From Hydractinia symbiolongicarpus (Eukaryota > Cnidaria > Hydrozoa > Anthoathecata > Hydractiniidae), in contig NC_079889.1 of assembly GCF_029227915.1 (NCBI RefSeq), forward strand, positions 3,722,001 through 3,782,000: DNA of 60,000 nt. The letters run 5' to 3'. Numbering within the stretch: position 1 is the first letter of the stretch; each line of letters starts with the position of its first letter. This document shows positions 23,253-35,247 of this stretch, one piece after another. The position numbers and the translations under genes were made by a program. The notes beneath the pieces are model-generated. The model was given only the letters and a program-made list of their open reading frames with translations, did no database searches and was not told the origin of the DNA.

Positions 23253-25260
23253 TCTATATATTAATACGCCTTGTGTGTGTGTGCGCACGGTGAGGCCACG
23301 TCACACAAATCACAGGTCACTTTCTTACGACGTGGCGTTACGCTAAAATTTACCAAGTTAAAGAAAACGCAAATCAGGGGGTTACTATATAAATATTTAA
23401 TTCTCTTTTCTTATTTTTTTTTTAAAATAAAACTCTTTTTCCTTACTCATTAAAACTAAATTTTATTTTAATTTCAAATGGTTTTATTTGTTTTTTTGTT
23501 GTAAAAGCCCCGCTGGTCGTTTGGGATAGAATAATTAAATTTTACCCCCGGTTTACCATGTGCGCGCCGTATCTCACGGAAACAAAGTTTATTAACTGAA
23601 AAATGAAAACCGAAGCGAAGAAAGTTGTCTCTTTTTCAAAGCAATCCTGAAAAAAGTTATTTCAAACAAGGTTTACTCATCACGAGGTTAGATTAACGCT
23701 TATTTGTTTCTTCTATCTTTTTTGTGTTCTGGGACCGAAGTTGCTTTCTTTTAAAAAAACTATCGAATTCGAATGATAATTCGAATCTAAGAAGTAAAGA
23801 ACAAAACTGTTGTCATTGTAGAGCGACTGTTGATGTCGAGCGAGAATAAAAAAAGTTTATGTTGTTGCCAGAAATATTTGTTATAAAGAAGAAAAACGTA
23901 CGATGATAAAACGTCAAAAAGAGAACTGATTGGAAATGTATCAGACAATTGTAGCTAGCTATACATTTTCAATTTGTTTTCTTTGGGATGAAGCGAAGTT
24001 TAATAATCGAAGTAAAAAACTGATTGGTCTTTTATCCACAGACGCTAGCTAACTGAGAAAGCCAAAGAAAGGCAGGTGTGTTGTTTAGTTTATCTGGTAA
24101 AGAGATAAGTTTAGGTGTGTAACGTTTTTTTTAACCGTTTTAACTTTCAGAGCTCAGCTTTTCCTTTAAATTTTTAGTTCCTTGTTGCGTCTTGAGCTTA
24201 AATGCGTTTTCTTTTGACACAATTTTTATAAGAATCTAAAATGTAAAGCGACGTTTTGAAGCCGTTTACACGCTTCCAGCTAAACTTTCCCCTTAATATG
24301 AAGTTAAATATGTTTTGTCTTTAGCCTGAACATATTTAACATTTATTGTAAGAATATACTCTAAACAATTGGTCAGAATATCGTAAGAATATGTCTAAGC
24401 TTGGTTGTTTCTTTTAATATTAAAAATTTGTATGACTGAACCTCTTTCTCTCCAAAACAATGGGCAAGTACACCAGGGAAAGCTAAGAACATGAAGGCGG
24501 AAACGAAAAAAACACTATTCTTATAAAATACAGCGTGTATATAATAGATAAGATTTTATATAAAATGTTGAAAGTATTTTTTTGTTGTTACTGTTTTTAA
24601 CGCTACGAAGTGGTTGATGTCGTTATAATAAACCTTAATGTAAACAAAGTTAAATCAATGTTTACATCTGTTACGTTACCGTTTAAAATAATATTCGATT
24701 CTTCAATTCGAAAACACTGCATTGTTATCATGCACTGCACGTTTGCGCATTGGGAAGGTTGCTATATGCAATAGACTAGCTAATTTGGTATGATGCATTA
24801 GAATCTGTACGTTGTGGAAACTTTGCAATAACCTTATTTGTGTGACTTATCGATTTTTTCTAATGTCTGGTATACCATTTTCCCTTTTATATTTCGGGTA
24901 TGGCAAAGCAAGTATATAGTTTTAACAGATTTGTTAGCCACCTTCGATTTTGTTAAACTTTTTGCATTTTTATTTGTTGCTGGACATGCTTATATTTTTA
25001 AGCGTTCTGTTTCAGCGGGTACAAATATAACGCAGATTGTGAGCAACTTCAATCCCAGGGTTTTTTTCTCTTTTATTGTTATTTTTTTATTGCTGCACAT
25101 ATTTATTTTTTTGGACGTTTTGTTCTAGTGGTTATAAACTAGAATAATACAAATTGTGACTTTTAAAAATTCATATTACTGTGTTGTACGTTTTTGTTTG
25201 GTATCCCTTACATCGGTTTAATGAGAGATTCAGTGGATTCCCCCACGGGTATTCAGCTAG
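23253..25260 (+). mobile_element. Helitron-like element, 2.0 kb, non-autonomous
   Basis: Starts A/TCTATATATTAATACGCC (TC at 23253-23254). It ends with a hairpin (AGTGGATTCCCCCACGGG) and ATTCAGCTAG at 25260. The first 100 bases match the 5' ends at 25261 and 10385, with a shared TCACTTTCTTACGACGTGG block. I saw no Rep/helicase coding in it; open frames such as 24838-25128 are low-complexity and hydrophobic. Confidence 0.7.
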
Positions 25261-27830
25261 TCTTATATATTAATTCCCTTGCGTGAGCAAAACTGTGAGT
25301 CCACGACACGGAAATCACGGGTCACTTTCTTATGACGTGGCCGTACGCTAAAATTTAACTAAAAAAATTAGAAATGTACTGCATAGAAATCGCACATAAG
25401 GTGTAAATATATAACCCGCTGCTAATAACGATATAAATATATATACCCTTATGCCAAAAAACTCTATGTTAGCATATATATATATAGGTATCGCTACATA
25501 TGAAACGGTATTAGATATTTACAAAGCATACGGACTGTTAAATGAAGTTCCTAGCATAAAACGGAAATTGTGTTTACGAAAAAGATGGCTGTTCTTTTTG
25601 AGTATTCTCTACTCTTTCATTCAAAATAAGTCTTTAAAAAAACATTTGAAGAAGAGCATGGTTTTATAAATTAATCATAGCAAGGTTCTGTAAGGTTTTT
25701 TCATGTTTTATTTTCAGTTTTGATTATATTATTGTTGCCAGACATGTTTTATAGCTAGCATCATAAAAAGCCAACCACCACCAACAACTAGTAGCTAGCT
25801 AGCTAGGAATATATATATATATATATGTAGCCATGTTCTTTATACCTAGCTAAGTCTCCAGTTTATATTTAAGTGACTAGCTATTAGCTGCTGTAGCTAG
25901 CTAATGCTAGCTTTAAACTAAAGATTCCCAGTATATATATATTCCCACAAAACAAATTTAAAACGTTATTAACCCTGAAAATTTTAAACATTTTCCTGGG
26001 TTTTTTTTGGTTTGCGAAGTTCTTTTCCTCCAAATATTCTGAAAATAAAGTTCAGAAATTACTTATTTTTAAAATGTAAATTTAATTTGTTTCAAATTGT
26101 GGGCAAAAACCTTAATTAGCATGCTAAAAGAACTGACTTTTCTTAATTTAGAATTACTAAACACAACCATTTTCTTACAATTAGTGTAAACTTTTGTGCG
26201 TATGGCTTATATTTAATACACCAAAAGAGCTACTTTGTTGATTTCAATTTTATACTCTTTGTAAGCTATTTTTTTCTTCTTTTTGACATTTCTGTTTTAC
26301 CACTCAATTTTTACATTTTATAAGTTATTTGGAACAGAATGGTATGAAATAGACCAAAATACCTGATCTTAGTTGTTTTTAATTTACAGGCTGTGTCTGT
26401 GAAACTTTAAGGGGAACATTTGGTGGAAGACAATGGCATGACATATACTGATAGAACTGATTTTTGTTGTGTTAGATGTTATATCTGAACCTTTTTGACA
26501 TTTTATGTTAATTTTGCGAGGAAGGACCATATATATATACACAGAAGAAGAATTCAATTTTACACCTTGCAAGCTTTGTTTTTCTATATTTTGTATAAAT
26601 TCTTACTGGGGAGGACTCCGTGCAATATATCGAAATGACTGATCCTTCTCGATTTAAATTTGATGTGTTCTAAATCGTATATAGTTTTGGAAATTTTGTG
26701 TAAGATTTAATGGGTAAGGGCTAGATGCAATATGTTACAAAAACTTTTTTTGTTGAATCAGAAGCACTCCCTACAACCATTCTTTTTTTTACAGTTTGTG
26801 AAGCTTTTGTGAGGAAAGAGTGTATGCAATATTATCGAAATAACTGATTTTTGTTGCAAACTGTTTTTCTTTGGCATTTTGGATTAAAATATTGTTTTAG
26901 AGGGCATATGCAGTAGATATATGTACTGAAATAGTTAAATTTTGCAAACTTTGATTTTGTCGTTACCTCTCATTTTTTACATTTTGATTAAACTTTTGTG
27001 GGAGACCGTCGGTATGCGAAGGACCAAAATAAGAGATTTTAGTATTATTTAGAATTTGTATTTTGTGTTGCAAAATTGGTGCAAAAATTGACATAAAATG
27101 AACTTATATACAGATTGATTGCTGTTGTTTAACATGACTCATTATGACTGATATATATATTTTATGAAAATTTGTGACAGAATACTATGTGAGATTTGAA
27201 ATTTTGTTTACTTTATTGATGGTAAAACAGCATGCAAATTGCTAAAAGGACTTTATTAATTTTAGGTTTAAACACCGTTATTTTGTTGGCATTTTGTCTA
27301 AAGTTTGGTGAGGAGGGACTGTATGCAATATATCAAATAATGTTTTATTGCATTATAATTTGTCCTTGCAAATCCCTTTTTTTACACCTTAGATAAAAAA
27401 TTCTGTCAGAGGCACAATTTATTGTTTATTTTTCACATTGTGTGTCAACCTTTGGCAGGGTTTGCAATGAACTAACTGATTTTAACATATACAATGAGAG
27501 AGATTTGTGTTTGACATTGATCAGCTTTTTTGTATATATGTGGCGTTTTAAGTGATTTAAATTTTATGGGTGAGATGTATGTTGAAATGCTTTTGGAAAC
27601 TTCTTTCCGAATAATTTTCGCATTTGTCAGATGGTCAGAGCAAGTAATTTTAGTAGATTTAGATTTTAAATGTCACATAAATACTGCAGTTGTTGGACAC
27701 CTTTAATTTTTTTGGTCATTTATATAATAATGCTGATGTAAGATGCGCACTGCTTATGTTTTTTGATGGACATATATCTGCTACATAAATTAAATGGAAT
27801 ACAGTGGATTCTTCCACGGGAAACAGCTAG
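25261..27830 (+). mobile_element. Helitron-like element, 2.6 kb, joined head to tail to the previous
   Basis: TC at 25261 follows directly after the CTAG of the preceding element. The 5' end is TCTTATATATTAATTCCC. The 3' end has GTGGATTCTTCCACGGG and AAACAGCTAG at 27830, then T. The outer flanks of the pair are A (23252) and T (27831), as expected for insertion between A and T. The interior carries AGCTAGCTAG and AT microsatellites (25790-25830) and a decayed tandem array (26320-27350). Confidence 0.75.
26320..27350 (+). repeat. Decayed minisatellite inside the Helitron-like element
   Basis: About ten diverged units of roughly 90-110 bp are built on a core like TTTTGTGAGGAGGGACTGTA, TGCAATATATCGAAATAACT and GATTTTTGTTG. 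The clearest copies are near 26400, 26600, 26800, 26990 and 27300. Several small ATG frames here are by-products of the repeat. Confidence 0.65.
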
Positions 27831-29892
27831 TTTCATAGTATTTAAATTAAGGAAAATCTTTAAGTCGCAGAATTTTACAAGAAATCAAATTTAAATATAT
27901 GTGACATTTGATTTTTAGTCTCAACTCGGTTTTGAGAACAGATATCGTTTTACTTTACAGGCATATCTACCACCAGTGTATTTTGCATTTCACTTCTAAC
28001 ATATACCTTACGTTCAATACAAATCGCAAATTTTTTACGTAAATATTGATTTTTACAGGACGTTGAAATCTTAAGTACAACAAAAATTTCGTTTCCACAA
28101 ATAATTATTTTTTATCATGTCACAAAAAGCAAGTTTATTCTAGGCTACGTTTTGACAGTTACAGCTGGGCAGTGAATGCAATCATTTTAAGTTAATACTT
28201 AGTTGGACAGATTCTGATTAGGCTTTTTCATTTAACGTAAAAATGGAGCCTGAATATGAGTTAGATTGATTGGTTCTAAAATGGAGTTGTAACGTTGCAA
28301 TTTTGTATCTCAACCTGAACATACACTATGTTTATCTTTTTGTGCAATCCACTTTGACGACATGCCTTATGTTCATAGTTACAAATTAAAAAACAGTCGT
28401 TAATTGTTTAGTTAATACGTAATGATTTTAAATAAAATATTAACTCTGTTTCTACAATAATTATTATTCATCATCGATCATTTCCCCCTTGAAGGCACCT
28501 GTAGCTGTTAAAACGAAGCCTAGATTAAACTTGCTTGTTAATGACATACTAAATTTTTTATAATTCAATGACAATGACTGAACGGCTAAGTAGTAATATT
28601 ATTAAATCTTAAATTTGCTAGATTTTTTGTTTAGTGCAATGGCACATAAGAAAAACATGCTAATGGTCTGATGAAACAATTGAAACACAATATGGTCACA
28701 TAGGTATAATAATCTAGTATCTTTCTTACGTTTTTTATCTTTATATTACCAATAACAAACAATATTCATCCTTGCTGTCAAATTCAGACTTACAGTTTGT
28801 TATTGACATAAGAACATCTTTATGCTCCCATTCCCCACCTCTGCAATAACCCTGAAATAACACTGTTGCTTATATATGTACCTAATTAAACACTATTAAT
28901 ACCGTAGTAGACTTAGGTAAAAAGTTAGAATTTATAGAACCTTCCCATATGCCTTAATTAACAGTTACAATATTCACAAATCTTCAAAACGGCCAATATT
29001 CCTTCAAATAATTATTTTGTACAAAGACATATAATTAATTTCTTTTACGCTGATGTTTACTTCTTTGTAGCTAAGCTGTACATATTACAGAAAACATCTA
29101 TTTGGTTGTTTCATCTAAACTCGTCTAATCTAAAGAATAAAAAAGACATTTCAATGAGAATTACAAATGTTCATATGACGAACATACACAGGTAATGAAA
29201 AGTTTTACATGTATTACACAGAAACGATTGTTTCTTCCAAAGCAATAAAAGAACAAAATAATTTTTGTTTTCATTAACATACCATTTTTAAGAAACTTTT
29301 TCCAATTTTTCCCTATTTTTTCTAATCAATATTGACTAGGAATTAAACCCATATGTACAAGAGTTTGAAAAAAGACATGATAGGTAAATTAAAAAAAGAA
29401 GTCATTTATATTTTTCATCCCTCGTTGTTGTTTTTGTTCTTGTTTATAGATTGAATTTTTAACTAAATGAGTTACAAAAAGAAGACCTTACGTATTTATA
29501 ATATAATAATTATTTTTATATATATTTTTTTAGTTCCACACAAATATTTTCAAGAAATCTATCAGTGCTCTAGAGACGTCGTTAGTAGCTACTCACAAAA
29601 TAAGTGTACAGAATTTTGAACTAATGCTGATCAAATTCGTAGAAGGTTTCCTTTAAAAAGGATTATCATGACAGTTAAGAGCGTTTTGGAATCATTCAGC
29701 AACAATTTTGAAAGTTACATGGCGTTAAAAAGTTTACAGAAAAAGTTTATTTTTCGCATATACATATTTGCGATAAGTTAAACCCATACAGAGTTAAGTG
29801 ACAATTGTTTTCTATTGTTTGTGTCTGCAAGTTGAGGTGCATATTTTCTCTCGTTTATCCAGTTGAAAAGGTTAAGGTGCTTACTTTTCTCA
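27831..29892. other. Interval with no recognisable gene
   Basis: AT-rich spacer between the long Helitron-like pair and the tRNA-like cluster. I see no open frame of note and no clear repeat. Confidence 0.5.
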
Positions 29893-29957
29893 CAACTGAT
29901 AGCTCAACGGTAGAGCAAAGTATATACTTTGATGTGGGTTCAAATCCCACTCAGTTG
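29893..29957 (+). ncRNA. tRNA-like cloverleaf with a contracted anticodon loop
   Basis: 65 bases that fold as a complete cloverleaf. The acceptor is CAACTGA/TCAGTTG (7 of 7 paired), the D arm GCTC/GAGC (4 of 4), the anticodon-position arm AAAGT/ACTTT (5 of 5) and the T arm GTGGG/CCCAC (5 of 5) with a TTCAAAT loop. Box A-like TAGCTCAACGG and box B-like GGTTCAAATCC are present. The third arm's loop is only 4 bases (ATAT), so no standard anticodon loop exists. It is not a normal decoding tRNA. It could be a tRNA pseudogene, a SINE head or a structural tRNA-like RNA. Confidence 0.6.
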
Positions 29958-30186
29958 AATTATTCCATTGGCAACGCAATGTCGGTTTCTGTTTTTGACA
30001 CTTGTGTGCAGATTAGTAACCTTTCTTTTAAATTGGTTTCTTTACCAACCTTACGCGACACAAAATCAGTTCAATCACTAGTTAAGTGCTTATGTTCCTT
30101 TGTACACATTGTGCTACCACATTCGTAAAACAATACGCTAGTCTGTATACGACAAATTAAGATTTTAAGAGAAAAGTTGATTTGCC

Positions 30187-30250
30187 TGGGGATCGAACCG
30201 GGACCACTTCAGTGTTACCCTTAGTTAGTAACCATTACACTATGGTTGCG
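30187..30250 (-). ncRNA. tRNA-like sequence (SINE head or tRNA pseudogene)
   Basis: The minus strand carries TAGTGTAATGG (box A) and GGTTCGATCCC (box B) at normal spacing. The acceptor ends do not pair (GCAACCA against GCAAATC) and the T stem has mismatches, so it is not a working tRNA. Confidence 0.5.
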
Positions 30251-31306
30251 TTGAGTGAACGTGTATTTACTTTGAACAATATAAATAAAAAAATATCATC
30301 GATGTAAGAAGGGTATAAGGCTATTACATCTGCGCGCGGTTTTGAATATCCATTTTTAGAGAAAACTTGAGAATATGCACATTAAAAAACATTGTAGTTA
30401 CATGAAACTATTTGTTAGAAAAGCAGTCATGGTGAATACAACTACGACGGATCTTTTTTCTTTGTGTTTTTGTGTTTGTTTATTTATGGCGTAGTATTTG
30501 TTTTTAATTCCTATTTATTATTTAACAAGATTGTTGCTGATCGTTGTTTCTTGATTGATTTGTTTTGTTGTTGTTCTTTACATTACAATTTTGCATTTTC
30601 GAGATTTAGATTTTTTTTCTAAATGGTTGTTGTTTATTTTCTCCCTTTCATTACTTAATTTCATTGGTTTTGATATAATTTTCCTGGTAGATGGCTATAA
30701 ATGCCTTATTTTATGATTTTTATCAATGTTTTTGATTTTTAAGTGCAATTTTCTGCTAATTTGACTTTTCTGCCATTGTTTAAAGCTAAGAAAAGCAAAT
30801 AAACAGGTAAATAAACAAATAAACAACAAACAAACCAATATACAACAAACAAGCACATGGCTCCTCACTAGAACCTACAATAATAGTTGCTAGTTGCTGC
30901 ATTTGTACAGTATAACCTAACGCAATGAAAAGAACAACCTGAAAAAAAATCTAGAAAAGAAATCTAAAAAGAAATCTAAAAAATATTCTGGAAAAATTTC
31001 AGTTAGAAAATATTAAAAAAAAGCTACTGGTAAGAAAGAGAAATTCACTTACCTAACTTCTGATTCCTCACCTTCCTCTCTTTGTCCACCGCTTACCGTG
31101 TCGTTACTGTCACGTCCCGCTTCACGACGACCTCGACCACGTTACAACGGCACGGCTGCGCACGGCTCGCTCGCACAAGGCAGGGACAGTTCTAACTATA
31201 ATTTCTATATTTCTACTTATACTACCCAACCCACATGGAACGTTCACCATTACTTGTGGTGTTTACGGGCTAGGGCACAGTATACCTTAAGCTTCAACCA
31301 CTTCTG

Positions 31307-31368
31307 TGTCGCAAACCACGGCTTCGCCGCCATGAATCAATCGCGCTACCCACTGCGCTACTGCGACA
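31307..31368 (-). ncRNA. tRNA-like sequence with a paired acceptor stem
   Basis: The minus strand starts TGTCGCA and ends TGCGACA (7 paired), with box A-like TAGCGCAGTGGG. The box B position reads GGCGAAGCC and the T loop is short. At 62 bases it is probably a degenerate tRNA or SINE head. An open frame at 31098-31388 covers it and I take that as spurious. Confidence 0.45.
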
Positions 31369-31442
31369 CACTGTTAAAATGTTTGTAAGTGATAAATATT
31401 GTTCCAATTGTATTCAATTTGTAATAAATAAGTATGACGTTA

Positions 31443-31506
31443 ATGGGGTTTGAACCCATGATGTATCAATTACGAAACTGCAGCTTTACCGCTGAGCCAC
31501 AGCAGA
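31443..31506 (-). ncRNA. tRNA-like sequence with intact A and B boxes
   Basis: Minus strand: TGGCTCAGCGG (box A), then ATGGG TTCAAAC CCCAT, a perfect T arm. The acceptor ends do not pair. Same orientation as the tRNA-like sequence 75 bases away. Confidence 0.5.
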
Positions 31507-31687
31507 TGTCAGAACAGCACGGGTTTAAACTCTTATAGCAGGCCAAGTGTTATGAAGAGTTACATAAAACAAGCATTGAATGTTTGTTTTCGAGAGTGCG
31601 AAAAGTATCTTTGATTACGCAAATGAGTACTTTAATTATGAGTTGTATAGCAGGTGAAAAGAATAATGGGACAACGAAATTTTAAAG

Positions 31688-31748
31688 AATTCAAGTGGGG
31701 TTTGAACCTACAAGATTTTTGATTCAGTTATGATCTTCCTTCTCGGAT
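31688..31748 (-). ncRNA. Eroded tRNA-like sequence
   Basis: The minus strand has GTAGGTTCAAACCCCAC, a box B match, but no good box A at the right distance. It is included because it adds to the local cluster. Confidence 0.25.
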
Positions 31749-32022
31749 TAGCGGAAACGGAATCAGGGCCAAAATACGCGGGAAGTCAATTATTGTTCTT
31801 TTTTAAGAACAACTTGCGTTTGTCATTTCTGGTCAACATTTACTAATACGATTAGGGGCAAAAAAGCGCAAAATCTGCATCAAATAACTTCTAAGTTCCT
31901 TCAAATTTTAACGGCAAATTTCTCCATCAACTGCCTTTAATTTAATTCTAGTATGAGGGAGCAGAATCGCTGCAACTTTAATTATAAAACAGTCTTTTTA
32001 ATTTTAATCAGTTATAAATCAG

Positions 32023-35000
32023 TTAGTCAGTAGCCCGTGGAAAAATTCACGGGTTGATCCTTTTTTAAAAAGATATCGCATCTCTCGTTTCCGTTGCAGG
32101 ATTTTTTTTCGCGCATAAAAAGACAGAAGAAATGCGGCTATTATTATAGAGACTAGTCGATAAGGCCCGTGGAGTAATCCACTTAGGCAGAGGGACAATG
32201 GAAAATAGGTTTTTCTAGATTTTTTGCTGACGTCAGCAGTGCAGGTACAAAAAAAATTGGCGAAGTTTAGTTTATTCGTTGCCTGTAATGTGTAGAGGTT
32301 AAAACGCTGATCAAAATAATGTATAGGATCATATGTTTTCGACAAACGCCTAAGGAGATATAAGGTTTGAAAAATTTTGCTGACGTCAGCAATGAACCGT
32401 CAAAACCCAAAATTTTTTTTAAGAAATTCGTATACCTGTTGCCTTCATCATATAAATCTTGAAGCACTGATTAAGAAAATGTATAGGATCATGTACTTTT
32501 GGTAAACGGTTGCAGAGATATTAGGGTTTAAAGATTTTTGATGACGTAATTAACCCGTCCATTCCGAAACGGATTTGGGGACCCAGGTTTGGGAAAATTA
32601 CCCAAATTGGTCCTAGGTGGTCCCTAGTTACCCACGCAGTGAAAAATCATTGAAGTCACCACCTCGTTTCCAAGTTATTTGCCCTCAAAGTTTTAGGTGC
32701 ACAGTAATGGCTTCATTAATTTAATATAGGATATTGACGTTAAAGTAGTGTTTTTTTCGTCGCGTCGTAACGTCAGAAAATTTAACATATTAGACATGTA
32801 TTTTTCGGCAACGTCAAAGGAAAATGAAGACATCCACTTTGCCTGTCACAGACACACAGACACACTTAGCGTATTATTAAGAGACTAGTCAATAAAGCCC
32901 GTGGAAAAATCTACTTAGACAGGATAACAGTAAAAATGAACCGTTATTTAAATTATGATGACGTCAGCTAGGATCTGTCAAGAGACAAAATATTTTTTCT
33001 TGGAAATTTGTTTATTTGTTGCCCCTATTGTGTAGAGCTTCAATAGCTGATTAAAATAATGTATAGGAACATTTGTTTTGGACAAACACCTAAGGAGATA
33101 TAAAGGTTTAAAAATTTTGCTGACGTCAGCAAAAACGAACAATATGCAAAAAAATTATTTTAAGAAGTTTTTACACCTGTTGCCTTCATCGTATAGGTCT
33201 TGAAACGCTTATCAAGAAAATGTATAGGATCGCGTATTTTTGACAAACGGTTGCAGAGATATTAGGATTTGAAGGTTTTTCGATGACGTCATCAACCCGT
33301 CCATTCCGAAACGGATTCGGGGAGCCAGGGTTGGGAAAATTACCCAAATTGGTCCTAGTTGGTCCCTAGTTACCCACGCGGTGAAAAATCATTGACGTCA
33401 CCACCTCGTTTCCAAGTTATTTGGCCTCAAAGTTTTAGGTGCACTGTAATGGCTTTATTAATTTAATATAGGATATTGACGTTAAAGTAGTGTTATTTTC
33501 GTCGCGTCGTAACGTCAGAAAATTTAACATATTAGACATGCATTTTTCGGCAACATCAAAGGAAAATGAAGACATCCACTTTGCCTGTCACAGACACACA
33601 GACACACCTAGCGTATTATTATAGAGACTAGTCGATAAGGCCCGTGGAGAAATCCACTTAGGCAGATGGGCAATAGAAAAATAGGTTGTTTTAGATGTTT
33701 TGCTGACGTCAGCAGTGAAGATCCCAAAAAAGTTAGAGAAATTTATTTTATTATTTTATAGTTAGTAATGTGTAGAGGTTGAATCACGCTGATCAAAATA
33801 ATGTGTAGGATAATATGTTTTCGAGGAACGCAAAGAGAGATATAAGTGTTTAAAAATTGTGCTGACGTCAGCAAAGGCCCGTGAAAACACAAAAAATTTT
33901 TTTTCAGAAATTCATGTACCTGTTGCCTCCCTCGTATAGATCTTGAAACGCTGATCAAGAAAATGTATAGGATCATGTACTTTTGACCAACGGTTACGGA
34001 AATATTGAGGTTTAAAGGTTTTTTGATGACGTCTTAAACCCGTTCATTTCGAAATGGATTTGGGGACCCAGGTTTGGAAAATTACCCAAATTGGTCCCAG
34101 GTGGTCCCTAGTTACCCACGCGGTGAAAAAACATTGACGTCACCACCTCGTTTCCAAGTTATTTAGCCTCAAAGTTTTAAGTGCATTTAAATGGCTTCAC
34201 TAATCTTAATTAACTTTCCTTTGACGTCAATACTATTTTATCGGTAAAGTTTGGTAAATTACAGAACAATTTTATAGGCGATGTTTTAAAGAATTTGTTA
34301 AAGAAAATTTTGAAGAATGTAATCCACTTTGCAAAAGTGACAGACAGACACACGGAATTAGCGTATTATTATAGAGACTAGTCGTTAGCCCGTGGAAAAA
34401 TCCACGGGCCCGCTTGTCCTTTTTATACCGCATTGCGTGTGTCTCGCTACTTGCGCAGCTAAGCTACCATTTTGCGTGACAGACAGACGGACAGACGTAT
34501 ACGGGTATTATAATATAGACTAGTCGATAAGGCCCGTGGAAAAATCCACTCAGGCAGGATAAAAATCTTGATGACGTCAGCAACCCATCTACTAAAATAA
34601 ATTTAGAATTTTGTTTTCACGTTGCCTCTATTGTGGAGAGCTTAAAGCGCTGTTCAAGAAAATGTATATGATCATGTGCTTTTGATGAGCGGTTAATGAG
34701 ATATAAGGGTTTAAAAATTTTGCTGACGTCAGCAATGGCCCCGTCCAAACTGAATTTTTTTTTCTTAGAAATTTGTATACCTGTTGCCTTCATCGTATAG
34801 ATCTTGAAACGCTGATCAAGAAAATGTATAGGATTATGTACTTTTTACAAACGGTTGCGGAGATATTAAGGTTTAAAGGTTTTTTGATGACGTCATCAAC
34901 CGGTCCATTCCTAAACGGATTGGGGAACCAGGTTTTGGAAAATTAGCCAAATTGGTCCTAGGTGCCCCCTAGTTACCTACGCGGTGAAAAATCATTGGCG

Positions 35001-35247
35001 TCACCACCTCGTTTCCAAGTTATTTGGCCTTAAAGTTTTAAGTGCACTGTAATGGCTTCATTAATTTAATATAGGGTATTGACGTTAAAGTAGTGTTATT
35101 GACGTCGCGCCGTAACGTCAGAAAATTTAACATATTAGACATGCATTTTTCGGTTACTTCAAAGAAAATTTCGGTAAGATCAAAGGAAAATGATCATATC
35201 CACTTTGCCTGTTACAGACACACAGAACTGGCGCATTATTATATAGA
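32023..35247 (-). mobile_element. Minus-strand head-to-tail array of six Helitron-like units
   Basis: Units in plus coordinates: 32023-32152 (short), 32153-32884, 32885-33627 and 33628-34377 (long), 34378-34519 (short), 34520-35247 (long). On the minus strand each junction reads CTAG then TCT, that is, the 3' terminus of one unit followed at once by the 5' TC of the next. Each unit ends with a hairpin such as CCGTGGAAAAATCCACGG about ten bases before CTAG. The outer 5' end at 35247 is preceded by A on the minus strand, as in A/TC Helitron insertion. The long units share GGAAACGAGGTGG and GGAATGGACGGG. No protein is encoded. Confidence 0.88.

Noticed and set aside
23253-27830. Autonomous Helitron with Rep/helicase
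   Set aside because: No long open frame or recognisable helicase motif in either element. The open frames are short and low-complexity.
31098-31388. 96-codon open frame rich in arginine
   Set aside because: Overlaps a tRNA-like sequence on the other strand and has no domain. Its openness is explained by locally higher GC.
29893-31748. Functional tRNA genes
   Set aside because: None has both a paired acceptor stem and a normal 7-base anticodon loop.
32023-35247. CRISPR array or ordinary satellite DNA
   Set aside because: Units are about 130 or 735 bp with Helitron-type ends, not short repeats with unique spacers, and single units also occur dispersed at 46610, 55463 and 58263.
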